From: Roseivirga sp. UBA6052
GTDB taxonomy: Bacteria > Bacteroidota > Bacteroidia > Cytophagales > Cyclobacteriaceae
NCBI GenBank assembly: GCA_002427755.1
Contig: DIYO01000001.1
Span: forward strand, 496,001-560,000
Length of the DNA stretch: 64,000 bases
Direction of reading: 5' to 3'
Shown here piece by piece: positions 44,055 through 52,813 of this stretch; position 1 is the first letter of the stretch; each line of letters begins with the position of its first letter. Below the pieces are notes generated by a model that worked only from the letters and a program-made list of their open reading frames with translations, was not told the DNA's origin and ran no database searches. The position numbers and the translations under genes are program-made.

Positions 44055-44728
44055 TAGACTGGCAACCCATATTTCTGTCGCTCAAGCTAGCGCTGGTTAC
44101 AACCATTCTGTTGTTCTTTATTTCAGTCCCTATTTCTAATTGGCTAGCATCGAGTAAATCGAGAATTAAACCTGTAATTGAAGCCCTTATCAGTTTACCG
44201 CTTGTTCTTCCTCCAACGGTGATAGGATTTTACCTATTGCTGGCATTCAGCCCCAACAGCAGCCTTGGTGGCTGGTTAAAAGAGACTTTAGGACTTGAAC
44301 TGATCTTTTCATTTGAAGGCCTAGTACTGGCTTCAATGATTTACAGTCTACCATTTATGGTGCAGCCGATTTACGGGGCCCTGAGCAAGCTCCCTCCCTC
44401 TTTGAAAGAAGCGTCTTATGTCTTGGGTAAATCGAAATGGACTACCTTGTTGAAGGTGTTACTACCTAATATCAAACCAGCAATACTTACTGGTTTAGTC
44501 CTTTCTTTCGCTCATACCATTGGTGAATTTGGAGTAGTGCTCATGATTGGTGGTAATATTCCTGGAGAAACTAAGGTAGCTTCTATTGCGATCTATGATG
44601 AGGTTGAAAGCTTAAACTATGGTTTAGCTAATGCCTATTCATTAGTACTGCTCGCCCTATGCTTCGGCATTTTACTATCAGTTTATCTCTTCAATGGAGG
44701 TCATTTTAAATTGAATCGAAATGATTAA
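44051..44728 (+). CDS. modB: molybdate ABC transporter permease
   Basis: This 225-residue inner-membrane permease has about five to six membrane segments. It contains the ModB loop SYVLGKSKWTTLLKVLLPNI and the signature GEFGVVLMIGGNIPGETKVAS. It forms the transmembrane channel with ModC and receives molybdate from ModA. The start is TTG at 44051, overlapping the stop of the Mop gene. No suitable ATG occurs before the first membrane segment. It overlaps modC by eight bases. The genes for the ABC components are split: modA lies upstream of the inserted PadR operon. Confidence 0.93.
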   Translation: MIDWQPIFLSLKLALVTTILLFFISVPISNWLASSKSRIKPVIEALISLPLVLPPTVIGFYLLLAFSPNSSLGGWLKETLGLELIFSFEGLVLASMIYSLPFMVQPIYGALSKLPPSLKEASYVLGKSKWTTLLKVLLPNIKPAILTGLVLSFAHTIGEFGVVLMIGGNIPGETKVASIAIYDEVESLNYGLANAYSLVLLALCFGILLSVYLFNGGHFKLNRND

Positions 44729-45593
44729 GCTAGACCTTCATAAATCTTTTAAGTCTGGAGCAAATTCTTTTACGCTCAATCTACAGACTGAAATTAAAGA
44801 AGGCTCGTTCGTAGCGATAAGAGGTAAGTCTGGTGCAGGAAAATCTACCTTACTTCGGCTTTTAGCGGGTCTTCTAAGCCCTGAAGCTGGAAAAATTCAA
44901 GTCAATGACCAAAACTGGTTCGAATCTGCCACTGGCACTAATCTTTCCATTCAAACCAGAAACATAGGTTTTGTCTTTCAAGACTATGCACTATTCCCAC
45001 ACCTCACGGTAAAGCAGAATTTGGAGTTTGCCGCTGATAAAGATGCGGATAAAGAGCATGTAGAAGATCTAATACAAGTAATGGAGCTAAATGAGCTTTT
45101 AGACAGAAAACCGGATACCCTCTCCGGTGGACAAAAGCAACGAGTAGCTTTGGCTAGGGCTTTGGTGAGAAAACCAAGTCTTCTCCTGCTTGATGAGCCC
45201 CTGTCGGCTTTAGATACTGAAATCAGAATCAAGCTTCAACAACATATCAAACAGCTTCATCAACGGTTCAAACTTACGACCCTAATGGTCACACACGATC
45301 AAGGGGAAATCTTACGAATGGCCGATCGATTAATTGAGATCGAGGATGGAAAAATTGTTGCTGATGGTAAACCTACAGAGATTTTAGGTAGCAAAGCTCT
45401 CAGTGGAAAGTTCAGCTTTAATGGCGAAGTACTCTCAATAGAAGATCAGGAGTTTATTTCCATTGTAACTGTACTCGTGGGATTGGATACTGTAAGGATC
45501 GTATTAGACGAAAGTGAAAGAAAAGGCCTCAAAATTGGCGATAAGGTTATCGTTGCTTCAAAGGCCTTTAATCCAATTCTCTATAAATTATAG
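44721..45593 (+). CDS. modC: molybdate ABC transporter ATP-binding protein
   Basis: This 290-residue ATPase has Walker A GKSGAGKST at 35-43, the ABC signature LSGGQ at 134-138, Walker B LLLLDEPLSALD near 154 and the H-loop TLMVTHDQ. A short TOBE-like C-terminal region (about 228-290) follows. The protein drives uptake through ModB. It is the last gene of the mod unit and its 3' end overlaps by six bases the convergent lipoprotein gene at 45588-45971. It is not a partner for the FtsX permeases, which use a different ATPase class. Confidence 0.95.
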   Translation: MIKLDLHKSFKSGANSFTLNLQTEIKEGSFVAIRGKSGAGKSTLLRLLAGLLSPEAGKIQVNDQNWFESATGTNLSIQTRNIGFVFQDYALFPHLTVKQNLEFAADKDADKEHVEDLIQVMELNELLDRKPDTLSGGQKQRVALARALVRKPSLLLLDEPLSALDTEIRIKLQQHIKQLHQRFKLTTLMVTHDQGEILRMADRLIEIEDGKIVADGKPTEILGSKALSGKFSFNGEVLSIEDQEFISIVTVLVGLDTVRIVLDESERKGLKIGDKVIVASKAFNPILYKL

Positions 45594-45971
45594 ATCACCG
45601 ATTACACTGCAATCAGCAATCTGTCTAATGTTGTAGAAGTTTTCTGGCATATTGGCGGGTAGTGCCAAACAAACTGCACATTGAGAGTCAATTGGTTCGT
45701 CAATTACCTCAATAAATAAACGGCTGTCATCTCCGATTTCGCCAATCAAGCATGGATCGATAAACGTACCGAAAACATTGTCAAATCGCTCACCTTCATA
45801 ATTCGTCCATGTCACCAAATCACCAGGGAAATCACCATTTACAACTTGAACCACGGACATACCACAAATTCCGGTGATTACACGTATTTCCAAGCAACCA
45901 TCATTTCCATTATCGCAGCTTGATAGGCAAACCACTCCGATCAAACTAAAGGCTAAAAGTATCTTTTTCAT
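45588..45971 (-). CDS. small cysteine-rich lipoprotein
   Basis: This 127-residue protein has a lipoprotein signal (lipobox CLSSC, cysteine 19). The mature part is cysteine-rich (CLEIRVITGICGMS, CAVCLALP), suggesting disulfide bonds outside the membrane. I do not recognise a family. It stands 32 bases after another lipoprotein gene (46004-46741) with the same direction, so they may share a transcript. It ends convergently with modC. Confidence 0.65.
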   Translation of the reverse strand: MKKILLAFSLIGVVCLSSCDNGNDGCLEIRVITGICGMSVVQVVNGDFPGDLVTWTNYEGERFDNVFGTFIDPCLIGEIGDDSRLFIEVIDEPIDSQCAVCLALPANMPENFYNIRQIADCSVIGDL

Positions 45972-46003
45972 TTTTGTGTTTTAAAAGTCTTATATATCAA
46001 TAC

Positions 46004-46741
46004 TTAGTTATTAAAGCTTTGTAATTCGATAGACACACTATTGTAATAGAGAGTTGTAATGCCTTCAAATCCTGAATCTGTTCCTATGATTACCCACAAT
46101 TGCCCTTCAGCATCGGCTTGAACACTAATGTCGGTTTGAGACTGAATGCGCTTCAACATGTAAGTCGATTCCTCTGTGCCATTAGCAATGTGCCCGATTA
46201 CTTGCATTTGACTACCTCCTTGAGATTGGTTTCCCTTATCTATGTCTAATCGTAAAAGGTTTTCACTAGTATCTAGTACCAAAGCAGGTCTTTCCATAGT
46301 TCCTCCTGCTTTTACATAAACACTTTCACCAGGAGCACCTCCTATTCCCACTAAACCTGATGCCACATCAGTAGCAAACTCTATATCAAAATTCAATCTG
46401 TAATGTCGGTTTGGTACCAAGCCTGAAATCTGCTTTTTGATATACATGAATAAGTCATCGCTACGATTACTGCCGTGTATCCTCAACGACCCTAGACTCT
46501 GATTTAGTGGTGATGGGAGATTCTGATGAGAGAATTCCATTTCATAGAATTCAATCGCATTGTCTTGATCATGATAATCAGAAAAGCCACCGATCCATCC
46601 TTGGGGATCTTGTTGAAAATCGAAATTTAAGACGAGCGAGTCTGGGTTAAATTCTTCAGTGTCACACGAAGTGATGATCACCAGGAGGCTAAGTGTAAAG
46701 AGCCAATTTACCCGGTTTAATGATTTTATTCTCTTGACCAT
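46004..46741 (-). CDS. lipoprotein with jelly-roll-like beta domain
   Basis: This protein of about 245 residues has a lipoprotein signal with lipobox LVIITSC. The mature part is beta-rich (NFDFQQDPQGWIGGFSDYHD, RLDIDKGNQSQGGSQM) and resembles a carbohydrate-binding-type jelly roll. No named family is clear. The frame extends to a GTG at 46777, but the ATG at 46741 places a basic n-region just before the signal and is preferred. It probably lies on the periplasmic face or cell surface and binds a ligand rather than catalyses a reaction. Confidence 0.6.
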   Translation of the reverse strand: MVKRIKSLNRVNWLFTLSLLVIITSCDTEEFNPDSLVLNFDFQQDPQGWIGGFSDYHDQDNAIEFYEMEFSHQNLPSPLNQSLGSLRIHGSNRSDDLFMYIKKQISGLVPNRHYRLNFDIEFATDVASGLVGIGGAPGESVYVKAGGTMERPALVLDTSENLLRLDIDKGNQSQGGSQMQVIGHIANGTEESTYMLKRIQSQTDISVQADAEGQLWVIIGTDSGFEGITTLYYNSVSIELQSFNN

Positions 46742-46826
46742 TTCTAATTTGAGTTTTGTCCTTGTCTTATTTGACACGGCCTAACTCAAAAGAGTTGTAA
46801 GAGTCACAGTCTTGATTTTTAATTCA

Positions 46827-47864
46827 CTAGCTCATTTGACTCTTTTGCTCATTAAACTGAGCCATAGCGGTCAAATATGAATCTTGTTGATTACCAATCG
46901 TGTTCTTGAGCTTTAGAAATGAAGTGTAAGGAAGTAAAGCCAGTTTATCTAATCTAGTAATTTGTAATCCTAACATTTTAGAAACCTCTTGGCCAAGTAG
47001 TTTCTCCATAAAAGCATCAGTGAGTCCTTCTATGGGTGAACCTGCAGTGGCTTTTACAAAATAATTCCTCAAAGAACTGAAGAGTTTCTCACCTGCCTCA
47101 GACTGTTTAAAATGGCGCTTTCTTATGTTTCGCTCAAGCAGGTAGGCTTCTTTAGCAGTTTCTGGCTGTAGGTCCTTCTCTAACCCAAGGAGAGATCCTA
47201 ATTGATTCCAATAATTGATATAAGCTTCAGCATCTCTTACCGGAATGTCTTTGCCAAGTTCTCTTAAACCTCTTACAACAATTAGTGAAAAGCTTAGATT
47301 AGTACCCGCCATATCTTCTTGATTGATTGGATTACCCTGGATCGCAACGTCCCACTGCCCAGAAAGCTCAATACGGTAACGAATCATGGCGTGCATTAAC
47401 CGAACCTCTAAAACTTGTATTAATCCGCGCCCTTTTTCTGAGAACGCATCTTTCTTCATTACCTCAAAGACAAACTCTGCTGTCTCTAACAAACGTTTCT
47501 CCGGATTCTCCAAGATGTATTTGCTACGAACCAGAACCTCTGCACCTTTTGCAGCAGCATAGCAATAAGGCAAGGATAGCAAACCAAGTAGTAACATCAC
47601 GTCACTAGCGTGTGTATCAAAGAATTTGAAACCCTTCTGAAGTATATCCTGATCCAAATTTGCTCTCCCTGATTGAAGCTTATCCCATAAATCGATCAGT
47701 TCTTTTTCTGCCTCATCTGTCAAGAACGTGCTATTGTCAACCAAAGAACTCATATGAGATTTCAATCTTGCAAAATCCCCATTATAGGCCTTTAATACAT
47801 TATCAGCGTCTGGGTCTGACACCAATCTCATTTGATCTAACAATGCTGAACTGAAATGCTTCAT
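46827..47864 (-). CDS. MpaB/Lcp-type (DUF2236) oxygenase family protein
   Basis: This 345-residue protein shows the signature VRLMHAMIRYRI (about residues 150-161), which marks the family of MpaB and latex-clearing oxygenases. In characterised members a histidine here helps bind heme. A further conserved block, EDMAGTNLSFSLIVVRGLR, follows. It has a hydrophobic helix near residues 90-105 but no signal peptide. Activity on a lipid or isoprenoid is a reasonable guess. It is in the same direction as the lipoproteins downstream but separated by 85 bases. Confidence 0.75.
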   Translation of the reverse strand: MKHFSSALLDQMRLVSDPDADNVLKAYNGDFARLKSHMSSLVDNSTFLTDEAEKELIDLWDKLQSGRANLDQDILQKGFKFFDTHASDVMLLLGLLSLPYCYAAAKGAEVLVRSKYILENPEKRLLETAEFVFEVMKKDAFSEKGRGLIQVLEVRLMHAMIRYRIELSGQWDVAIQGNPINQEDMAGTNLSFSLIVVRGLRELGKDIPVRDAEAYINYWNQLGSLLGLEKDLQPETAKEAYLLERNIRKRHFKQSEAGEKLFSSLRNYFVKATAGSPIEGLTDAFMEKLLGQEVSKMLGLQITRLDKLALLPYTSFLKLKNTIGNQQDSYLTAMAQFNEQKSQMS

Positions 47865-48070
47865 TGGACTATTAACTAATCGTTTTTAAATAGGTTTGGA
47901 AAGGCAAAAATTCTTATGCTCATATAATTAGCAAGTCAATTATAAAATTACTTATAATCCTTTATATCAGTTATTTAATAAATCATACCTATAGTATTAA
48001 TTTAAATTGATTAGAAAGAATATTGCATCGTTTACTCATTTTGAATAAATTCCATTTCAAACCAGAGTAT

Positions 48071-48949
48071 ATGAAATCACGTATTCCCGCACTTCTATTT
48101 TTTGTGCTTTTCTGCATTCAATTGACAGCACAATCCCCTCCTCCTAGTACCGACATATTTGTATTTGACATGAAGGAGAAAAAGGGCAAAATCACACTTT
48201 CAAACGAAAGAAATATTACCAATAGAAAAGGTTATGATAATCAACCTGCATTCTTCAATAATGATTATATCCTGTTCTCTTCACACATCAATGGTCAGAA
48301 CGACATTATGATATATGATTTGTATGAAGAGAAACTAACCAACCTGACTAAGACCAGTACAAGCGAATACTCTCCCTACCCTATACCCGGCTATTCATCA
48401 TTCGCAACTGTAAGAGTTGAAGAAGATGGAACACAAAGGCTATGGATGTTCCAGATGGATAGAAAAACCAAACCCTCAATCATTTTCGAAAAGATAGCCC
48501 CTGTTGGATATCATGCTTGGAACACTAAGAATGATGTACTCATGTTTGTTCTTGGGGATCCAGTAACTGCTGTTTTTGCCAACGCCACCAAAGTAGATGA
48601 CGATATCATTACATCAAACATAGAACGAACCATCAAACTAATTCCGGGTACAAACGATTTTGCATTCGAACGAACAGAAGAAACTGGTGAAAAGGTGATC
48701 TACAGACTCGATGCTGGGAATAGAGAGTTCAGTAAGATTATTCAAAAACCAGAGGGTGCTTCAGACTGGACAATTACCCAAGATGGTACGTTCATCACAA
48801 GCAAAGGCTCAACACTACACATGTATAATCCTAAAAACCATGAAACGTGGCAAGAGCTAACAGACTTAGGTTCAATGGCTTCTAAGGGTATTAGCCGAAT
48901 GGCCGTCAGCCAAGAGAATGATAAGCTCGCAATTGTAATTGACCAATGA
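48071..48949 (+). CDS. periplasmic TolB-like propeller protein
   Basis: This protein of about 292 residues has a signal peptide (residues 1-22, ...QLTAQS). Propeller-like repeats follow, including AFFNNDYILFSSHINGQNDI, the TolB-type INGQNDIMIYDLYEEKLTNL and DVLMFVLGDP. The segments match WD40-like/TolB beta-propeller blades. The open frame extends back to 48023, but the ATG at 48071 gives a proper signal peptide. The likely location is the periplasm. The gene is transcribed alone and its ligand is unknown. Confidence 0.65.
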   Translation: MKSRIPALLFFVLFCIQLTAQSPPPSTDIFVFDMKEKKGKITLSNERNITNRKGYDNQPAFFNNDYILFSSHINGQNDIMIYDLYEEKLTNLTKTSTSEYSPYPIPGYSSFATVRVEEDGTQRLWMFQMDRKTKPSIIFEKIAPVGYHAWNTKNDVLMFVLGDPVTAVFANATKVDDDIITSNIERTIKLIPGTNDFAFERTEETGEKVIYRLDAGNREFSKIIQKPEGASDWTITQDGTFITSKGSTLHMYNPKNHETWQELTDLGSMASKGISRMAVSQENDKLAIVIDQ

Positions 48950-49080
48950 CATTTTTGAATTTTAAATGTGAAAACATTTTCAGAAATTCAGGCTGTTTTT
49001 ACGGTATAATAGGCATTGCTTGCAGATTAAATCGTATAATTGAGTTTTAAGAAAGAATCCAACCAGATTATAAACCAACT

Positions 49081-50136
49081 ATGTTTAAGACCTACACCTT
49101 CCCAAGCGTTTTCGAAGGGAATAACACCGATCTTAGAAACGTTTCTCCTGATTTAATAAACGGATTAAAAGTTTACCACAATGGAGATGGATACGTAATC
49201 GGAAATCTAGCATTAACAGAAGGTATTTCACCACACAGAAACGTAAATGCAGCTCCTGATGAATTAGATTACGCATTACTACTTAAATCTGGTTTATTAG
49301 TAGCCAATCAAAAATTAGGCAATCCTTTAACTGTATCGACAGGATTCCCTTTTTCAACTTTTCAGTTGTATAAAGAAACTGCCGCTAACCTTATCAATCA
49401 AAACCATGTGGTTGAGTACGATGCTGCTACTTATGGCGGAGGAGCCAAAAAGAATGTTCAAGTAGACATTGACAATGTCCAAATCATCCCCGAGGTAATC
49501 GGTTGTGCAATCGCTTTGAGAAAAGGCATTCAAAATGCTTCTGGTAACTTCTTTGTGATGTCTCTAGGATATGGTACGCTAGAGGGCTTGTTATCGACAG
49601 AAGGCGGTATTGTTCAAAGAACATCACTTTCAACTTATGGTTTACGTTACGCTGTGAACCTTCTAGAAAAAGAATTAGCTAAGACATATTATTTAGAGCT
49701 CAAAACAGAGCACCAAATCGATGCTGCTTTCCAAAAAGGAGTAATTTTCTTGAATAGAAAGAGAATTGATATTCAAAGTATGAGAGATAGAGTATTGAAA
49801 CAATACTATGAAGATGTGATCTCTCCTGCTATGAGAAAAGCATTCAACGATAATGACTTTACCATGTCGCACAACATGTTCCTTGGTGGAGGTGGCGCAA
49901 TGTATCCTGCATTAGTAGATTGCTTCAAAGAGGAGTTCAGAGATATCTTAGATCTTGAAGTAGCCCATGAACCACAATCATTGGCGAGTAGAGGTTATTG
50001 CATCAATTCTGCCCAACTAAATGGAGGCGTAAAAAGCAGTGCCGTGGGACTAGATATTGGAAATGCGACTACCATTGTATCAGTCTATGACGAGAGCAAT
50101 TTAAGTTCAGAATCTTCTATTCCAGCTGAATATTAA
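49081..50136 (+). CDS. ParM/Ta0583-like actin-family protein, apparently circularly permuted
   Basis: This 351-residue protein has the actin-like ATPase fold in an unusual order. The N-terminus starts directly at the strand YTFPSVFEG that in ParM and Ta0583 relatives follows the phosphate-1 hairpin. Next come VIGNLALTEG (39-48), LTVSTGFPFSTF (83-94), the phosphate-2-like MSLGYGTLEG (160-169) and the adenosine motif FLGGGGAM (267-274). The usual chain end is at about 312. The missing phosphate-1 motif then appears as GLDIGNATTIVSV at residues 323-335. An in-frame stop at 49048-49050 excludes an upstream N-terminal domain. The phosphate-2 loop lacks the normal Asp. The stop overlaps the bactofilin start (TAATG). 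Confidence 0.8.
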   Translation: MFKTYTFPSVFEGNNTDLRNVSPDLINGLKVYHNGDGYVIGNLALTEGISPHRNVNAAPDELDYALLLKSGLLVANQKLGNPLTVSTGFPFSTFQLYKETAANLINQNHVVEYDAATYGGGAKKNVQVDIDNVQIIPEVIGCAIALRKGIQNASGNFFVMSLGYGTLEGLLSTEGGIVQRTSLSTYGLRYAVNLLEKELAKTYYLELKTEHQIDAAFQKGVIFLNRKRIDIQSMRDRVLKQYYEDVISPAMRKAFNDNDFTMSHNMFLGGGGAMYPALVDCFKEEFRDILDLEVAHEPQSLASRGYCINSAQLNGGVKSSAVGLDIGNATTIVSVYDESNLSSESSIPAEY

Positions 50137-50603
50137 TGCCAAAGGGTACTTCAAATAACGCAAATCCATCTACGCACATTACTCAGGTAAGGCAAGGATC
50201 AATCATATCAGGAAACATGGTTTCTGAGCACTCTATAAGGGTAGATGGATTTGTTACTGGTGATTTGATCTCTGGCGAGAAGATTATCATTGGTAGTCAC
50301 GGAGAAATTGGAGGAAATTTAAGTGGCACGGACATTAGTATTGAAGGATATGTAAATGGAGATGTAGTTTCTAACGGACATCTTCATATTTCCTCTAATG
50401 CCAAGGTGTACGGAAAGATTTTCGCTAAAAACATCTCCGTAGAGCAAGGGGCAGAAATGAATGGAAAGGTTACTGTTGGAACAGAAATTGAAATACCTAC
50501 AGTAGAAAGCTCCTCTCCTTCTAGATCAACAAGAAGCGTTAGCCTTGAGTCTAATCAAGACACTAGCGATCAACAAGACAATTATGGAAATCTGGCTTGG
50601 TAA
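50136..50603 (+). CDS. bactofilin (polymer-forming cytoskeletal protein)
   Basis: This 155-residue protein has a flexible N-terminus, a central right-handed beta-helix of about 95 residues (GSIISGNMVSEHSIRVDGFV and repeats such as GEIGGNLSG, GYVNGDVVSN, AKVYGKIFAK) and a Ser/Gln-rich tail. This is the bactofilin layout. These proteins form filaments without nucleotide and position cell-shape or envelope enzymes. The start codon overlaps the stop of the actin-like gene by one base, so the two are translated together and may interact. Confidence 0.92.
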   Translation: MPKGTSNNANPSTHITQVRQGSIISGNMVSEHSIRVDGFVTGDLISGEKIIIGSHGEIGGNLSGTDISIEGYVNGDVVSNGHLHISSNAKVYGKIFAKNISVEQGAEMNGKVTVGTEIEIPTVESSSPSRSTRSVSLESNQDTSDQQDNYGNLAW

Positions 50604-50624
50604 TCCAGGCTTTTTTCTTTCCTG

Positions 50625-50656
50625 CTTTCACACGCTGAATCCTTATTTTATATTTG
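50625..50656 (+). promoter_or_regulatory. Bacteroidota-type promoter for tyrS
   Basis: A perfect TAnnTTTG element (TATATTTG, 50649-50656) with CTTTC (50625-50629) about 20 bases upstream as a weak -33 box. The predicted start lies near 50663, 13 bases before the tyrS ATG at 50676. Confidence 0.55.
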
Positions 50657-50675
50657 CCGACCTAAATCAAAGCTA

Positions 50676-51962
50676 ATGAGCAATCCTTTAGTTGAAGAAT
50701 TGAAGTGGAGGGGCATGATCCATGACATGATGCCCGGAACAGAGGACCAATTAAACAAAGAGATGACGTCAGGTTATGTAGGTTTCGACCCTACTGCGGA
50801 CTCATTACACATTGGAAATCTAGTGCCAATTATGCTACTCGTTCATTTGCAAAGAGCAGGACATAAACCATTTGCATTAGTAGGCGGAGCTACTGGTATG
50901 GTGGGAGATCCATCAGGTAAATCAGCTGAAAGACCACTTTTAGATGAGGCGGTCCTTAATCACAACCTCGAAAGTCAAAAGCAACAGCTTGAGAAATTCT
51001 TAGACTTCGATTGTGGAGAAAATTCGGCAGTAATCGTAAATAATTACGATTGGTTTAAAGACATTGGCTTCCTAGAATTTATCAGAGATGTAGGCAAGCA
51101 CATTACAGTGAATTACATGATGGCCAAAGATTCTGTAAAGAACAGATTAGAATCAGGCATGTCATTTACTGAATTCACTTATCAATTGGTTCAAGGCTAT
51201 GATTTTTACCATTTGTATGAGCAGCACGGCTGTAAAATTCAAATGGGTGGTTCTGACCAATGGGGTAATATCGTAACAGGTACAGAACTGATCAGACGAA
51301 AAGCGCAAGGAGAAGCTTTTGCAGTAACTGCTCCTCTTATCAAGAAGGCAGATGGAACGAAATTTGGCAAGTCTGAAGGTGGCAATGTATGGCTAGACAA
51401 AGAGAAAACTTCACCATACAAGTTCTACCAATACTGGTTGAACAGTTCAGATGAAGATGCAGCCAATTTTATCAGAATCTTTACGCTCCTTCCAAAAGAA
51501 GAAATTGAAGCCTTAGAGACACAGCATAACGAAGCACCTCACCAAAGACTTCTTCAAAAAACACTAGCGGCAGATATAACAAAGAGAATCCATTCCCAAG
51601 CAGACCTACAAATGGCTATTAACGCCTCGAATATTCTTTTTGGTAAATCTACGGCAGAAGACTTAGAGACACTTGATGAGTCTACACTGCTATCTGTGTT
51701 TGAAGGTGTACCACAAGTGACCATTTCTACAGCTGAGTTAGCTGAATGTGAGAATTACATCGACTTACTTTCAGTAACTACTAAAGAAACCATATTCAAA
51801 TCAAAAGGAGAAGCACGCAGAATGCTTAAAGATGGTGGCGTTTATGTGAACAAATCAAAAATTGATGACATGAACGCCAAACCAGCCATAAAGCTACTTC
51901 AAGACAAGTATTTCTTGGCTCAAAAAGGTAAGAAAAATTACTTTTTGATCACAGTTGACTAG
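50676..51962 (+). CDS. tyrS: tyrosyl-tRNA synthetase
   Basis: This 428-residue class I aminoacyl-tRNA synthetase has HIGN at 45-48, the tyrosine pocket motif VGFDPTADSLHIG, the segment QMGGSDQWGNIVTG and the KMSKS-type motif KFGKS at 229-233. An S4-like RNA-binding domain (KSKGEARRMLKDGGVYVNKS) forms the C-terminus. It charges tRNA-Tyr in the cytoplasm and is essential. The length is normal. Its stop overlaps by four bases the end of the convergent DUF4249 gene. Confidence 0.97.
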   Translation: MSNPLVEELKWRGMIHDMMPGTEDQLNKEMTSGYVGFDPTADSLHIGNLVPIMLLVHLQRAGHKPFALVGGATGMVGDPSGKSAERPLLDEAVLNHNLESQKQQLEKFLDFDCGENSAVIVNNYDWFKDIGFLEFIRDVGKHITVNYMMAKDSVKNRLESGMSFTEFTYQLVQGYDFYHLYEQHGCKIQMGGSDQWGNIVTGTELIRRKAQGEAFAVTAPLIKKADGTKFGKSEGGNVWLDKEKTSPYKFYQYWLNSSDEDAANFIRIFTLLPKEEIEALETQHNEAPHQRLLQKTLAADITKRIHSQADLQMAINASNILFGKSTAEDLETLDESTLLSVFEGVPQVTISTAELAECENYIDLLSVTTKETIFKSKGEARRMLKDGGVYVNKSKIDDMNAKPAIKLLQDKYFLAQKGKKNYFLITVD

Positions 51963-52807
51963 TCCTCTTCAGGTGGAGAGACAACAATCTCCATCTCGTC
52001 TAAAGCGCTTACCTGCCAATACCCTAAAGCACCATTGCTAAGATTATTTCTAGGATCTGCTGGAGGTGGACTGAACATACCACCATCATTATTGACTAGA
52101 TTGAATAAGTCAGAGTAGAAAATGAACGCTTCCTGAGTAAGGCTATACATTTCAACCTTGCAGCGATCGCCATCGGCATACCACCCAGCAATGGTCAAAT
52201 CATCAATTCTTTCTCCTAAAAATTCATCGTCTGAGAAGTAGATATCAGTAGGGAAATCCTTAACTAAAGAATCATTTCGGTAGAATTTAAAGAGGTATTG
52301 ATCTTTTCTGTCTTGAGGTTCTGACGCGAAGAAAGTCACCTCATAGTATCTACCAGGGGTTTCTGGATCATCTCTCTCCTCTTCATCCAAAACCACACCT
52401 AATGAGTCTATAGCCGTTACCGGTAACATGGTTTCAGAAGCAGTGAACCGATCACTACCCACTTCAACATTCAATTGATAAGTACCCCCTATTCTGCCTG
52501 CCAGCGGACTAACCGGAAAATAAAAACCTTGCAGCTCTGGGTTATTATCCGGGTTATGTGCAAATGTAAAGCGATTGCCGAGTTCATCGCTTACTTCAAC
52601 AATGGCATCTGTAATTCTAGGCGCCTGACCTTGAAAATAGAAGTCTCTAGTTCGCGAAAGCTTTACGAAGGTTTGTCCTTCTTGATTCGTCAATTGACCT
52701 TCAATCGTTACCCTCTCATCAAGACTATTAACGTCCAAAATCACTGTTTCCTCACAGCTCAAGACTGTAAGAAGAATGCATGTCATGAAAATATAAAATC
52801 GTTTCAT
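51959..52807 (-). CDS. DUF4249 lipoprotein
   Basis: This 282-residue lipoprotein (lipobox TVLSC, cysteine 18) has a beta-sandwich with VTIEGQLTNQEGQTFVKLSR, IVEVSDELGN and VTFFASEPQDRKDQYLFKFY, typical of DUF4249 proteins. These accompany TonB receptors of the same gene pair in Bacteroidota and are thought to form a surface-exposed partner. It lies six bases after the TonB receptor gene, so they form an operon. Confidence 0.9.
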   Translation of the reverse strand: MKRFYIFMTCILLTVLSCEETVILDVNSLDERVTIEGQLTNQEGQTFVKLSRTRDFYFQGQAPRITDAIVEVSDELGNRFTFAHNPDNNPELQGFYFPVSPLAGRIGGTYQLNVEVGSDRFTASETMLPVTAIDSLGVVLDEEERDDPETPGRYYEVTFFASEPQDRKDQYLFKFYRNDSLVKDFPTDIYFSDDEFLGERIDDLTIAGWYADGDRCKVEMYSLTQEAFIFYSDLFNLVNNDGGMFSPPPADPRNNLSNGALGYWQVSALDEMEIVVSPPEED

Positions 52808-52813
52808 ATGTGT

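Noticed and set aside
44721..45593. ModC as the ATPase for the FtsX permeases
   Set aside because: Its position, TOBE tail and overlap with modB tie it to molybdate import. FtsX/MacB permeases need a different ATPase class.
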